Positions 1 through 12,036 of a stretch of DNA of 64,000 nt are shown one piece after another. This DNA comes from Oreohelix idahoensis (Eukaryota; Mollusca; Gastropoda; Stylommatophora; Oreohelicidae). The DNA lies in NCBI GenBank assembly GCA_024509875.1, contig JAMPIV010012176.1:248001-312000 (forward strand). The letters are read 5' to 3'. Within the stretch, counting starts at the first letter, position 1. Every line of letters starts with the position of its first letter. Position numbers and translations under genes: made by a program. Below the pieces are notes generated by a model. That model ran no database searches. It was not told the origin of the DNA and saw only the letters and a list, made by a program, of their open reading frames with translations.

Positions 1-593
1 ACTTCACAGTCTGATAGCTTTGGTCTACGGACAGTCTAATAGCTTCGTTCTACGAACCGTCTGATAGCTTCGTTCCACTAACCAAAAGCAACTTTTGGGA
101 ACACAATTTCATGGCACAGTTTAGAATGGACACAAGCAACTTAGGTTAGGTGCTTTCGAATCACTTGGTCTGGAAATGTTGTATTCCTCTTATGACTGGT
201 GATCTGATTCCTTAGATCTCCAGTCTGGATATTTATAAATGCGGGTCTACTTTTTTACGTTTTTAAGTTGGCCACATACTTCGATGCTGGTCCTCTAAGA
301 TTCCTGTCTTTGTATTTATAAATGCGGGTTTACTTTTTTCTGATCTCTCACTTATAATTATGGAATCCTTTGTCTGCTCCATCTCGTTTTGGCTCTGGTG
401 AATTGCTAGCATAACAGGGCGATGCAGTCTGATCTGTGACTCCGATTTTGCTACATTATATTTCCAATTCTCAGTTCAAAATTCCAGATTGTAATTCCGA
501 CGAATTTGTCAATGAGAACCATTGTGTATTCCGGCTCTAACTTTACACCAGTCCAATCTCTTTTGCACTAAATTGATAGGGGTGTTTAAATCA
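1..593 (-). repeat. Partial LTR of a broken Ty3/gypsy element
   Basis: From about base 100 this stretch aligns with bases 6143-6547, sharing landmarks such as the block ending in ATTCCGGCTCT and the one around CAGTCTGATYTGTG. It ends at TTTAAATCA followed by a C-rich run, which on the minus strand reads as a G-rich tract followed by TGATTT, the layout expected of a polypurine tract and an LTR start. The minus-strand gag remnant lies just to the right. I infer the 3' LTR of a minus-strand element whose outer end is outside the window. There are no coding signals. Confidence 0.45.
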
Positions 594-679
594 TAATACC
601 CCCGCGTGTTTTAAAATATTACATTTAAAAATTCCATCGCGAGACCTCTTTCTAATAATGCTTGTTAGTCTGGTTGTGA

Positions 680-1485
680 GTGAGCTGGTCGTTTTGGCGC
701 CTGATCCGGAAACTTCTTCCTGGCTCCTTGAGATTCTATTAGAGCAATTTGGAATCGCTCTGCCAGAGTAAGAATAGTTTATAACCGGTCAGCGCCGTTT
801 TCAGTGAGAAATCTACGCATTTCCACCGACATATACTCCCTTAGTTTCTCTATCACAATCAGCTCTTTCAACCGGCCATAGTCCTAGGTGAAGTTTCTCA
901 GTGTACACAACTTCACTAGGTAGTCTTCAATACGGGCTGCGAACTTGAGAAGGTCTCTCCGGCCTCATTCTTAGAACCTCGAAATTTTTTTCGGTAAGCT
1001 TCTGAATGAAGTTCGTATCTCACCAAGAGAGCTTTTTTCAGTGCCTGATAGTCATCTTGCTCTTCGGCTGGAAGTTTTTTAAAAACCTCGTAAGCTGCTC
1101 CTCTTAGGCCCTGGGAAAGTTTCAAGTTCCATCTGATGGGTCTGTCCCTGGACTGTCAGTGTCTTCATTTTAAGTGCATGCTCCCTGTCTCTCTCTCTCG
1201 CTCCAATGCTTATGCTGCGGCTTTCCGCTCTACGGCTTCGGCTGCGGTTTTCCGCTCCGGTGCTTCTGCTGCGGCTTTCCGTTGCGCTGCTTCTGCTGCG
1301 GCTTTCTCTTTCCGCTCCGCTGCTTCTGCATTAGCCTCCTCCATTGCACGTTTCTGTATATCCTTCTCTCTTGGATAAAGTTTATCAGTCTTCTCGCTTA
1401 CAAATTTCATCAGCTCTTCCCAGCTTTACCCGAATTCACGCACTGCCTCCATTAAACTAGCTCTAATTTTTGCGGCGTCTGCCAT
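680..1485 (-). pseudogene. Decayed gag of a Ty3/gypsy-type element
   Basis: Reading leftwards from an ATG at 1485 the product starts MADAAKIRAS, resembling the MADLAKFRSA start of the gag at 17786. An Ala/Glu/Lys/Arg-rich stretch follows (repeats like AAEAAERK, 1210-1410), the usual N-terminal coiled coil of this gag type. Then comes a capsid-like part (916-1125) with the pattern LRGAAYEVFKKLP, QDDYQALKKALLVRY and YRKKFR, typical of SCAN-like gag folds. Stops and frameshifts separate the blocks, for example after the N-terminal VREFG and near 900. No protease, RT or integrase follows before the left LTR, so pol has been deleted. It cannot make a working protein. Confidence 0.7.
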
Positions 1486-1620
1486 TATATGCAGTACGGG
1501 TTTGTGAAGGACAAATTTGGCTGTGACCTCGGAAAAAATTATTTAACTCACAGAAGTTATTATCTCTTTGAAATCAGCTAGGTTTAAAATAGTAAACAAG
1601 CTCAAATAGGTATTAAAATA

Positions 1621-1639
1621 ATTCACTCACTGAGCGCCA
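1621..1639 (-). other. tRNA primer binding site of the broken gypsy element
   Basis: On the minus strand, two bases after an LTR end ...ATACA, the sequence is TGGCGCTCAGTGAG. The TGGCGC start complements a tRNA 3' CCA end, as in many Ty3/gypsy elements. It lies between the LTR-like block at 1642 and the gag start at 1485, the correct place. Confidence 0.6.
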
Positions 1640-2425
1640 ACTGTATGGCAGGGAAGAAAATGTGATTTATCTCTCTTCTAAATCTGAGTTCACTTAACCC
1701 GGACGAGTACCATTTGTCGTGTGGTAGTATTGGGGCATCTACGATAGTAGTTTTTGCCAGGAATAGCCTATGAGATATTAGGTAGAAGGCCTCTAGAAAT
1801 TGGCTCGTTAAGAAAGAATAAAGACCTATTCAAGTTAGGGATAAGAAGAAATGAATGCGAATGCTTTCCACTGGACAGTGTTTTCTAGTAATTATGGAAA
1901 GAGTTATGTTTCCCCACGACTTTAGTTTCTGCCCCTAGATTCCGTAACAGAAAAAGCCTCCAACCTCATCTGAGTGTAGACATTTCCGTATATGTAAATA
2001 TCGAACACCGACAGTACGAGTGATACACTAACAAACTAGATAATGATCAAACGATTATTGGGTTTATTAACTAAATATCTACACATCCAGTGTTAATACT
2101 GGTTAGAACGTGATGATGGTAAAAGACGATTCACACAAAACACACAGATGAGATATTAATATTGTAGTAAATAAAGTAGTAGTTAATTAAGAATTAGCTT
2201 GTGTAAAGTTTGATTATATCTCTGTAGCACTGATCAACATTTAATAGTTGTCGTTTGAAAAGGCCTGTTGTCTAATCTCCGGACGGTACTCTCCAGACTG
2301 GATATCTTCACGAACTGTTAGTGATATGTAGACTCATTATCTTGCGTACGTAATCGTGTTTCATAAAATATACTTTAAAGTCTGCTTCATAGAATGCGCT
2401 TAAGAGTGTGTTGCACTTGGTATAA

Positions 2426-2468
2426 ATATCTTCTTCTTCCTTCTTCGTCGTTCGTCCTGAAAAGGACG
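2426..2468 (-). other. Hairpin followed by a GAA-rich tail
   Basis: On the minus strand a perfect 6-bp stem with loop TTTC (CGTCCTTTTCAGGACG, 2453-2468) is followed by GAACGACGAAGAAGGAAG. The same layout recurs at 5231-5267. The tail resembles the end of the I-group LINE at 10590-10612. It may mark the 3' end of a small non-autonomous element whose other end I cannot define. Confidence 0.4.
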
Positions 2469-4639
2469 TTGGTTGCGTTGTGTCTGTTTACGCCGTAGCT
2501 GCGATATCTGCTCCTTTCGGCGGACACATCCGACTTCAGCACGGCATTTTTTGGGACCGGGTTTACCTTCTCTCTTTGATCCCTACTCTCTCAGCCAGAC
2601 TGCAGTGATGCAAACTGTTTCCAGGATCACCACCTGGAGGTGGAGTAGTGTTTTGGTCAGCTCTGGTTCGCTGACAATGACGCAAGCAGTCAGCTATGGG
2701 TCGCTGACTGCATTCCACTTTTGACGCGACTTAGGTAAACTTTTGAGCTCTTTAGCTTGACTTCAGATAGTACGCATCCGATGGAGCTGAACTTGAAATG
2801 AGTAATCAACTGTGAGCTTTAGCTTGACTCCTGTAGTAAGCTTTCGAGTGATTTAAATTTGCTATAACTATGCATCAAACTTGTGTGCACGTGATGAAAA
2901 ATGCTGCGTCCACCTTCCTGAGTGTGAGCGAGAAATATTCCTTTTTAAGTGAGGAACAAAGAATGTCCTGTGGCGAATTCTGCTTGCCAAATGTCCGTTT
3001 TTTTATAACTTATTTTTGGTTAGACGTCAGGCACGTAGCGTGTAGACTCGGACTTCTGATGGACTGAAGACACACAAAAGTCTTCGTAAGTTTTCACACT
3101 TAATATACACTGGTTGACTTTCATGTATTCTGCTTCTCACTATTGATCTCTATGATTTCGATTCTAATGATCTTAAATATATTGTGCATTTGGAAGACTA
3201 TGATGATGATTCAACAAGCTAGATGAAGGTGAAGTATGAACTATTAATTACTTTCTATAAGCCTATCATCCTAGAGGAAAATCTGATAGTATTAATAATT
3301 TATGAGAAGAATTAATTGAAAAACTATCTTTCGCACATTTAGATGTGAGGTTAAGATAAATAACGAATAATAAAAAAAAAGTATTAACACTCTGTTTAAG
3401 ATCTACTAACCGTCTTTACCCTTCGCAAAATCCTTTAAGAAAACAATATACACAGATAAGAAATATGTATCCACAATGAATTAATTGCAGGCTATGCGTT
3501 AGGGATTTTTCTTTACACCACAATGTTGAAAAACTGGACTCCTCTCTCTAACAAGCTGTGCGGTATATTATATCTCTAAAAGTCAAATGTGGGTCCCTTG
3601 GACCTGGTGACGTAGAACTCCGCCCATACAACCAATACCTAAGAGTCGTTCTGGTCACTCATTCCCATGATCTTTCTTGTCCCCTGTCAGTCCAAAGTGG
3701 GTGGGGCGATTCGAAACCAACTTTTTGTTGCGGGGCTTGCCTTACAAACAGGTATTGAGGTAATTGGCTTGCCAATGCAAAAGTGTTCTCCGCCTTACAA
3801 CTGTCATATCATTCTCTGTATGTCTATCGATCCACGTGTTGGCGGCGGCCTTTGTTACCTCTTTCCATTGTCGCCAGCACGCTAACGATGCCTATTGTAT
3901 TACATGGCGTTGGTTTAATTAGCATGAGAAAACTTCTTCACCTTGCAAAGCTGAGCGTCTCCCTGCGCCATTGTCCCAATGTGGTGACACGTCGCTTGTG
4001 TAGACACCGGCCGAGCAATACAGAGACTAAGCTTTTGTGTCAGCCGCGCTCGCTCCAAAGTTAACAATAGTCTACATAAATTGTAGCATGCCCAGATGTC
4101 TCATTTTGATGAAACCAGATGTGTTTCACAAGATTTACCACGAGGCAATGTGGACTTCAAAAGATGATGCCAGGTAAGTGGACTCAACCAAACGAATTTA
4201 TTTTACCACCGATGAAAGAATCGGTCGCGAATAATTAAAACGATGAAATAGCAAATCTGGGATGAAAAAGCACCATGTTTGAGAAAATAAAATAAGAAAG
4301 ATGTAGGAAAATGTAGAACGATAAGGACTTGGCGCTCGATTATCACAGTAGCCATACTTTGTCAGCTCCGCATCTCTGTTGTTGTAAGATAACCTTCATA
4401 TGGTTCTATAGCACTTCTAACTTCGTGTCTGATCTGTCAAGGCACGGTGTTGAGTAAACGATGTCTGAATATGATAATAAAGCTATTGTAGTCCTGCGTC
4501 CAGTTTTGATATCCGCGATGACCTTCAGGCAAATAATTTGTACTGCGAAGACGTTTTACTTTATTTCGTACTGGTCTTGTTGGGAAGGGGGGGGGGGGGG
4601 CTTGTCACGTGATTTTCCCTATCATTTGATCTGCAGTAC

Positions 4640-4850
4640 TGGTCCACTAGTGGCCAAATGTCAAATGTATCTAACATGGGTCTTCAAAGGTGTCTACCTT
4701 CGCACAAGATTACTTTTGGCAGAGATGTAGATAGAAGGACAATGATGCGTGTATGTCATTGGAGTCTTCACAAGATAATTCAGAAGTCAAGAACTATGCT
4801 GCATAGGGCAGAGCACTTTTAACTTATATCTGATCCGGCACCGTTTGTGA
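4640..4850 (+). repeat. Dispersed repeat shared with 42405-42590
   Basis: Both copies contain GGGTCTTCAAAGGTRTCTAC, then CGCACAAGATTACT, GTAGATAGAAGGA and AGAACAATGCT-like blocks in the same order and orientation. The family is unknown to me and neither copy shows an ORF. Confidence 0.6.
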
Positions 4851-5230
4851 AGTTTTAAGCAATTATGTGGCTTATTAGAGCTCTCAGCTGGTTTATTCCA
4901 GCGGAATTCTTGTCATACGTATTTTTGGCTCTATGGATGTAACTATCTGTATATGTACTACAGATTTTAGATCATACATGCGCTATCTTAGCTATAAGAA
5001 CTGAATCAACTATGGATTTGTAAAATAGCATATACAAAATTTAAAAATCAATTAGTCTTTAACATATTTAAATAAATATGGATTAAAGTGACTTCTCTTG
5101 TAAATGAAAGAAACACAAAACACATGGAACAATCAACCGATGACAGTAGTCAAATACGAAATAAATATAGTTAAAAATGTCTTTACTTTCTTCACTGAAG
5201 TGTTATTGGGGTTAGCTTTTTTTTTAAAAT

Positions 5231-5267
5231 CCTTCTTCTTCATTCCTCGTTCGTCCTCACAAGGACG
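5231..5267 (-). other. Second hairpin with GAA-rich tail
   Basis: The minus strand reads CGTCCTTGTGAGGACG (5252-5267) and then GAACGAGGAATGAAGAAGAA. Upstream bases (CGCGACCAC, GTGTG) also resemble those next to the 2453 hairpin, so the two are copies of one sequence. Confidence 0.4.
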
Positions 5268-6547
5268 GTGGTCGCGTTGTGTGTCCGATATTTGAGCAAT
5301 AATTATTCAGAGAGGCTAACATTGGTGGATGGTCAGCGAGACAATGCACCCGTTAATCTGCAGCCCACAGATGTACTTAGCAGAGGCATTTGTTCTTTTA
5401 TTTTTCCTAAAGTTCGTCGTTCGAAGCCACAAGACGGTTCTTAGTACCAGACCAATCTGAAACAAGAATCTTCGCTACTATCGTGTGATTCAAGAAGCTG
5501 GGTTCGACACCAACTACCTACATTGGACACGTTGTGAAGACGCCCACCTTTACATTAGGAATGAAGTTCATCTAGACGCCTCTAAAGAAGAATATTCATT
5601 ACAAAATACCTGACAACAACCCATTGCAGTACTCAGCCACTTACGTTTTGTGTAACAGGCGCAGGCAACGGACAATAACCATCAGTGCCCAATTAAGTCT
5701 CAGTGAAGACAATTTTAAAACCCTCTAAAGTCACTTTCATCCATATTTATTTAGTAATACACACCCAAGGAATACGTTTATAAATCACCGTTATTCTGGT
5801 GGTTACTTTAATAGGGAAAATGTGTCTGGACAGCGCTAGTGTAATGGCTGGTGCCTGAATTACAATTACTAAGTTCATATATTTCACAAAATGATACGAT
5901 ACACTTTATGCACATGTCATGTAATCATCAATCCTCACTGCTCCATTCGGAATCTGAGGTCACTTCCGCTTTTGCTTTCCTAAGCGAACAAGCATAAAGC
6001 AAACACCAGTGCTTGCTTTAGAGGTTTATGAACATACCGTTTTCTTATACTGAGGTTGCCAGCCTCCAGTGCATTGTATAACCACTTAGCAAGTACAGAA
6101 ACGTCAAAATGCACATGGCAAAATAAATGTTTACACTCTCCCCAAATTTCTTGGGAACACAATCTCCTGGCACAGATGAATGGACACATCAACTTTGATT
6201 TAATGCTTCGAACACTTGCTCGGAGAAATTTTAGTATTCCTCTTATGACGGGTGCTCTGGGTTCTCAAGTTTCAAGTCTTGGTATTTAAAATTGCAGGTT
6301 CGCTTTTAAATTATAAAGACGCGTAAATACTTCCATCTGTCACCTTTAATTCAGGATTTCTTTGTGCGATACTTCTCTCCGGCTAATGGGAGTTGTTACT
6401 TGACGTTTGCTGAAAATACAGTCTGATTTGTGTCTCCAATATTGCTAGATTATATTTCCATTTCTCAGTCCAAGTCCCAGATGGTATTTCCGACAAACTT
6501 CCCAATGGGAACGAAAGTTTATTCCGGCTCTCAAATTAAACCAATCC

Positions 6548-9500
6548 TCCCCATCGAGGCCAGCTCCTTGAAGTGGAGATGGGGCTCAAGTACAGCTATC
6601 AGCGGCTGAAAAACCAAGAATGGCCAGGCCCTCCTACACTCGAGCAAGACCACAGTCTGCCCTAGCAAGTCAAGGTGCTGAAGATGGAGGCAACCACCCA
6701 AGAGGCGCACCAGAGCAATAAGGATGCCACGCACATGCGCTATGGAAGTATGCCTATATCAGCAAAACGTTATGGCACTCGCCCTGTGACGGACACCCAG
6801 GCAGGCGCAGTGCCGGGCCCTCTGCCTCGGATGGGCTTAACCCCTACTACTGGGGGTCCTTCTCAATTGCCCCGTGGAGCCAGGAGGCATGAGAATAGAG
6901 CTACTGGCCAAGCAAAGAAAAGACCATTTAAAATAATGCACTGGAATACTGAAGGCGTCAATAGTAAAAAAGATGGCTACAGCAAAAAATTAGAGCTCGA
7001 AAATATCTTGAATGAAGAGCAAGTAAATGTATGTTGCTTGCAAGAAACCCACCTCAACAAGGACATAGCCTTCAAATTCAGAGGCTACCAGTGCTACTGA
7101 TCTGACCAAATAGACAGGCGAAAGGGTGGAATACTGACACTCGTGAGGAATAACATCAGTGCATGTCAGCTTGAAACATATATGGAGGGGGCGGAATACC
7201 AGATGCTTCATCTCAGGACAGAAAGTTCAGAATTCCACCTGCTCAACTACTACTGTCCGAGCGACCGCCCACTGGCACTAGATACAATCCCAGCAAAAGA
7301 AAGACTAATTGTATGCGGAGACTTCAACAGCAATTCACAGAGCTGGGGCTATGATCACATGGACAGGAGAGGTGAGGAGCTTGAAAACTGGCAGGATGAC
7401 AATGGGCTTATCCTGATTAACCAGCCAATCGACCCACCAACCTTCTACTCGAGATCATGGCACACCACCTCTACACCAGACCTGGCATTTCACTCACCCA
7501 GCCTGGAGTGGAACACCACACGCGTTGTAGGGAAACAACTTGGAGGCAGCGACCACCGGCCAGTCTTCCTAATTGTGGAAAATGAACTTGTCAAGGAGAG
7601 CAGCACTCTCTCTAGGTGGAACTACAAGAAGGCAGACTGGATAATGTACCAGTACCGTACTAGTATACTGGCTAGAGATCTGTCTGTAGACAAAGACATC
7701 AATAAGCTAGTCGATGAATTCAGCAGATGCATATTACAGGCTGCTCGTGAAACAATACCTAGAGGGGCTCGTAAGCACTACAAACCATATTGGAATAGTG
7801 AACTAGAGCAGCTGCACAACGACGTGAAAATATCTCGAAAGCAGGCAGAGACCAGTCCATGCCAAGAACACCACAATAACTACCAGCAAGCTAAGGCCAA
7901 ATTTCAAAGGGCCAAGTTGCAGGCCAGGCGAAGAAGCTGGAAGGAGAAAACAGAGTCCTTGAACTTCGAAAGAGATACGAGGAAACTGTGGAAGCTGGTA
8001 AAACAACTTAACGATGAAGGTACAGAGAGAAACTCAAGGATTGCTCTGTACAAAGATGGAAATATCCTCATGGGAAAACAGGCAGCTGATCACTTTGCAG
8101 ACTCTTTTGCTAAAGACAACAACATCGAAGTTAGCCCAGAGAAGCAACAGGAGACTCGTGAGAAACAACAATACGCAGGACGAGATGGAACCATACCTGA
8201 AGTTATGGAGGCACCAATCACATTCAGAGAACTGGAGCTTGCAATATCCAAATTGAAAATGAGAAAGTCGCCAGGAGTTGATGGAGTGTCCAATGAAATG
8301 ATTAAGAACTTGGGAACCGCAGCAAAAACAAAGCTGCTGCAGATCTTCAATATCTGTTGGAACTCAGGCAGAGTTCCACAGACCTGGAGGGAAGCAATCA
8401 TGATACCACTCCTAAAACCAGGAAAAGACAGTTCCACTGCCTCCAGGTACAGACCAATCAGCCTTACAAGCTGCCTATGCAAAACAATGGAACGTATCAT
8501 CAACCTCAGGCTACAGTGGTACCTTGAAAGTGAAAACCTTCTTGTACCACAGCAGGCGGGCTTTAGGCAGTGTTATTCCACCGAAGATCAGGCAACTTAC
8601 CTTTCCCAAGAGATTGAGGATGCGTTCCAAGATAAGAAACTGGTACTAGCAGCATGGATAGATCTAAGGAAAGCATTTGACAAGGTTTGGAAAGAAGGGC
8701 TTCTGAAGAAACTGAGAAATTGTAGAGTGAATGGTAAGATGTACAAATAGATGAAAGCATACCTGCATAACAGAAGAGCCCGAGTACAACTAGATGGCCT
8801 CAAGAGTAAGAAAATTCTACTGCGTCATGGCGTCCCTCAGGGAGGGGTTCTGTCCCCCACACTTTTCCTAGTCTACATTAACGACCTGGTTGCTGAACTA
8901 CCACATAGAATGAAAGTGGCAATGTACGCTGATGACCTGGTAATATGGTGCACAGATGAGCATGCAACAGTGGCCACCAAACTGCTACAAAGAGCTATAG
9001 ATGCCTTAACCTCATGGGCAAATAGATGGTGTGTCAGCATCAATACAGACAAGTGCAGCACTACGCTCTTCACCCTCTCTCCCAAACAAAAAGCTGGTGT
9101 CATCAAGATAAACGAAGAGCTCATGAGAGAAGATAAACAACCCACCTATCTCGGAGTTACATTCGATGATAGGCTGACATGGAAGCAGCACATTAACAAA
9201 GCAGCAACAAAGGCCAGGAGGAAGTTAGCCATCCTGAGAAAACTAAGTGGAACCACATGGGGAGCCAGCGGGAAAATACTTAGTAAAGTTTACCAGCAGG
9301 GCATACGACCACACCTGGAATATGGGTCAGCTGCGTGGTGCCCAGCATCAAACACCACATTACAAGAGCTAGATAAGGTGCAAAACCAGGCGCTTAGGGT
9401 CATCATGGGGGCAATGAAATCAACGCCTATAGTGAAGATGGAGAAAATGGGGAGGATACAAGCACTGAGACAACGCAGAGACACGAAAGTGCTAACACAA

Positions 9501-10612
9501 GCAGAAAAGTTCCTCTGTATGCCGAGCCATCCAATGAAGGACAGATTCCAAAACCTAGCAATGGGGCGACTGAAAAGAAGCAGCTTTATCCACCAGGCCA
9601 AACGATTACGTAGACAAACCTCAGACCTGCCTGAAGTTAACAGCCCCCTAAAGTCTGTGCCAGAACAAACCCCTTGGAGAGAGGAGCATGGGCTACCAGT
9701 ACACATCCACACAAAAGTGAAAGGAATATTCGACAGGGATGAACAGAACAGCGTGCAACGTAGGACAGTCACTCTCAGTTTCCTGGATGATGTATACCCA
9801 CAGGACCTCTGGGTCCGAGTATACACGGATGGGTCAGCACAGAATGCAGTCAAGAATGGAGGAGCAGGAGTGTACATAGAATACCCAAACAACACTATGG
9901 ATACTGTCAGAGTACCAACGGGGAAATTCTGTAACAACTATGATGCAGAAGTCCAGGCAATCAAGGTGGCAACTGAGAAACTATTGAACACCAATCTCGG
10001 TCCACAGCCTGTAATATTCCTGACAGATGCAAGATCAGCACTCCAAGCACTTCAGTCCAGAAAATTGCCAGGTATACAAGCCCTACTTTCTGAACTGTGC
10101 AACCAGCGCAGGGTCACCATGCAGTGGATACCGTCTCATTGTGGAATACCAGGAAACGAGAGAGCAGATGGACTGGCTAAAGAAGGTGCTGCAGACGAGC
10201 AACCGGATGTACCAGTTACATACCATCAGAAGAAAAAGATGATCAAATCTATGAGAAAGCCACCAACACCAATGCAGGATGACTACCAAGCTATGAACAG
10301 ATCAGAACAAATAGTCATTCTGCGCCTCAGAACAGGACACAACCGCCTCCGCAGCCACATGTATACAAAATTCAAGATTGGCAATTCAGCCAAGTGTACA
10401 TGTGGACAGGCACCCCAGACTGAGGAGCACGTACTTCAAGATTGCCCCGAATATGAAATATTGAGGCAAACCCACTGGCCCAGAGAAACAACACTGGAAG
10501 CAAAACTATATGGACCTCTGTATGAACTACAAAAGACAGTGACGTTTATACAAGAAACAACATTGCAGATATAGACAATATAGTTCAAGCGAACGAAAGA
10601 AGAAGAAGAAGA
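6548..10612 (+). mobile_element. I-group non-LTR retrotransposon, 5'-truncated
   Basis: An apurinic-type endonuclease, reverse transcriptase and RNase H are followed by a very short 3' UTR ending in CGAACGAAAGAAGAAGAAG at 10589-10611. RT plus RNase H is typical of the I superfamily (I, Nimb, Ingi and relatives). There is no ORF1 upstream: only about 125 bases separate the ORF from the LTR-like block on its left. The left and right flanks belong to different repeat families, so the insertion junction is rearranged. The 7-base ACCAATC at both ends (6540-6546, 10614-10620) could be a target duplication or chance. Confidence 0.85.
6675..10574 (+). pseudogene. LINE ORF2: endonuclease, reverse transcriptase, RNase H
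   Basis: One reading frame of 1300 codons carries the whole polyprotein. It would nick target DNA and copy the element RNA into it. The endonuclease (about residues 84-300) shows QETH, GDFNSNSQ (near 214-221) and SDHRP (292-296). RT has SPGVDGVSNEM, FRPIS-like YRPISLTS, the QAGFR motif, DLRKAFDKVW, GVPQGGVLSP and the catalytic YADD (751-754). RNase H has VYTDGSA, an AEVQAI glutamate and IPSHCGIPGNERAD. A C-terminal CTCG...HVLQDC zinc-binding motif ends the protein. Two in-frame stops break it: TGA at 7098-7100 in the endonuclease and TAG at 8748-8750 in RT. There is no frameshift, so decay is recent. The first codon given is only the first possible start after the nearest upstream stop; the true N-terminus may be missing. 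Confidence 0.9.
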
Positions 10613-11125
10613 TACCAATCACCTTGCCACGGGTAGCAAGAATTCTAGCCATTGGACACTTTCACATCCCAGTATTCAGTTTTTTCTTCATTTATTTACT
10701 TATTTATTTATTTGGTTTAAGCAACTCCAAACTCCTCGTTAAGAGATAATCCTTGACCATAAATACAAATCAATATTTTTAAAAAATGTGTTTTTCTTTT
10801 ATAATAACACGGAAGCAGAAAACTATTGATAAAAATACAAAAAGGCAATTTTCTCTTTAATGAACAGCACTAGTTAGTGCTGTCACAACGGGCTGATCAC
10901 CCGTTTGCCAGTCACTTCGATTACGGAAACAACATCAAATGGGTTGATTTGCCGTTGCCCTAAAGACGCCACTAGGCGTGATGGGAAACAATGGCAAAGA
11001 AAACCTATCTGCTGTTGCCCTAAGACGCCACTAAGCGTAATGGCCACTGACTGCTTTGACGGTCGGTGGCTAAGGACGGAAGAAGAAGAACTAGTTAGTG
11101 CTGATGAAATATGTTGTTGTGCACA
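10613..11125 (+). repeat. Repeat unit R (first copy)
   Basis: R runs from TACCAATCNCCNTGCCACGG to CTAGTTAGTGCTGATGAAA and ATGTTGTTGT. Copies lie at 41695-42120 (minus strand) and 56930-57356 plus 61347-61378 (plus strand). The other copies extend about 150 bases further upstream into the end of an RTE-like LINE, so R is probably that LINE's 3' UTR. This copy lacks the upstream part, cut by the I-group LINE, and carries a SINE near its end. It is non-coding. Confidence 0.7.
10883..11089 (+). mobile_element. GAA-tailed SINE, copy 1
   Basis: A 207-bp element beginning CAACGGGCTGATCACCCG and ending GGACGGAAGAAGAAGAA is flanked by a perfect 14-bp duplication, ACTAGTTAGTGCTG (10869-10882 and 11090-11103). 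The R copy at 41705-41718 shows the uninterrupted site. Inside, a segment with a small hairpin (ACGCCACTAGGCGT and the related CGCCACTAAGCG) occurs twice. The 3' half resembles the RTE LINE 3' end at 29885-29945, and the tail resembles the I-group LINE tail. A weak B-box-like TTCGATTAC is present; I see no clear A box. Confidence 0.8.
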
Positions 11126-12036
11126 TTAACGAATGGATAAAAGGCGTTAATATGTCATTGAGAGTGGTAGAACAGCTAAGTGCTTAATACTTTAAAATGT
11201 GCATTAAGTTGAAAACCTTTTAAATTTTTTGACAATGTGCATAGATAAAAAAACAATATTTAAAAAAGGAACAATTACAAATATTGTACATGAAACAAAA
11301 TAATGTGCCCAATGCAATTGTTTACAATAAATTTATACAAGTTACAAAGTACGAACATCTGCTATTCAGTATGATATTTTGTTCATAATTTAATTGTTTC
11401 CCTTGGAAAGCAAACAAGTTACCTCCCCTAACTAGCATTTGATGACGGGGAGAGAATTATGTAAAATATTAATATTGTCCGTGACAAGTGTCAGTTGTTT
11501 CTTCCCTCGCTTCAGTGCTGCTTTCATTTATTACTTCATCATGAAGGCGTTGTAGTTATACAATCCAGATGTGTTTGTAATATTTCTTTGTCACTCTAGT
11601 GACGGACACAGCCGCTGCTTACAGCATCACGTGGTTAAGTATCTTTTTACTTTATTTCCCATGTGCCGTCCAATCTGACTAGATGTGGGATCTTTCGCTA
11701 ATTAATGGCGTATTTTGTTCTAATTGTTATTAAGTTTTGATCGATAGACTGTTATCTCAGTCGTTTTTTTATTTGTTTTATTTATTTGTTAGCATTGTTT
11801 TAAGCCCTGAAAAGGGCTAATCATGTAAAGGACCGTGAGCTGATTGTCTATAGTCGTCACGTGGTGAGTTTATTCTAGCATAGTTGCGTATTAAATGTGA
11901 GTATTTATTTATTTTTGCAAGTGTGTTACTTTTATTTCTACAGCTATTATTACAGATTTGACGGCAGCTCTAAATAGGACACGTCCTTAAAAGGTCAACT
12001 AGCAGAAAATTAGATGCATGTGTGTTTTTGGTAGGT

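Larger units (their letters stand above)
1642..6547 (-). repeat. Second LTR-like block with probable nested sequence
   Basis: The block starts with TGT beside the primer site and its last part (6143-6547) matches the LTR at 1-593. It would be the 5' LTR of the broken gypsy element, but about 4.9 kb is too long, so other repeats are probably nested in it. Recognisable inside are two hairpin-plus-GAA tails (2426-2468 and 5231-5267), a repeat shared with 42.4 kb (from 4640) and a run of 14 G at 4587-4600. No convincing protein was found in 1642-6547: the short ORFs there share nothing with known families. The right end is cut by the LINE at 6548. Confidence 0.35.

Noticed and set aside
1136..1455. 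Ala/Ser/Phe-rich plus-strand ORFs
   Set aside because: Antisense of the repeat-rich gag coiled coil.
2473..2724. Histone gene next to the histone-like stem-loop
   Set aside because: No histone-like protein on either strand near any of the hairpins.
6540..6546. ACCAATC as target duplication of the I-group LINE
   Set aside because: The same 7 bases are at 10614-10620, but flanks come from different repeat families, so I keep it only as a possibility.
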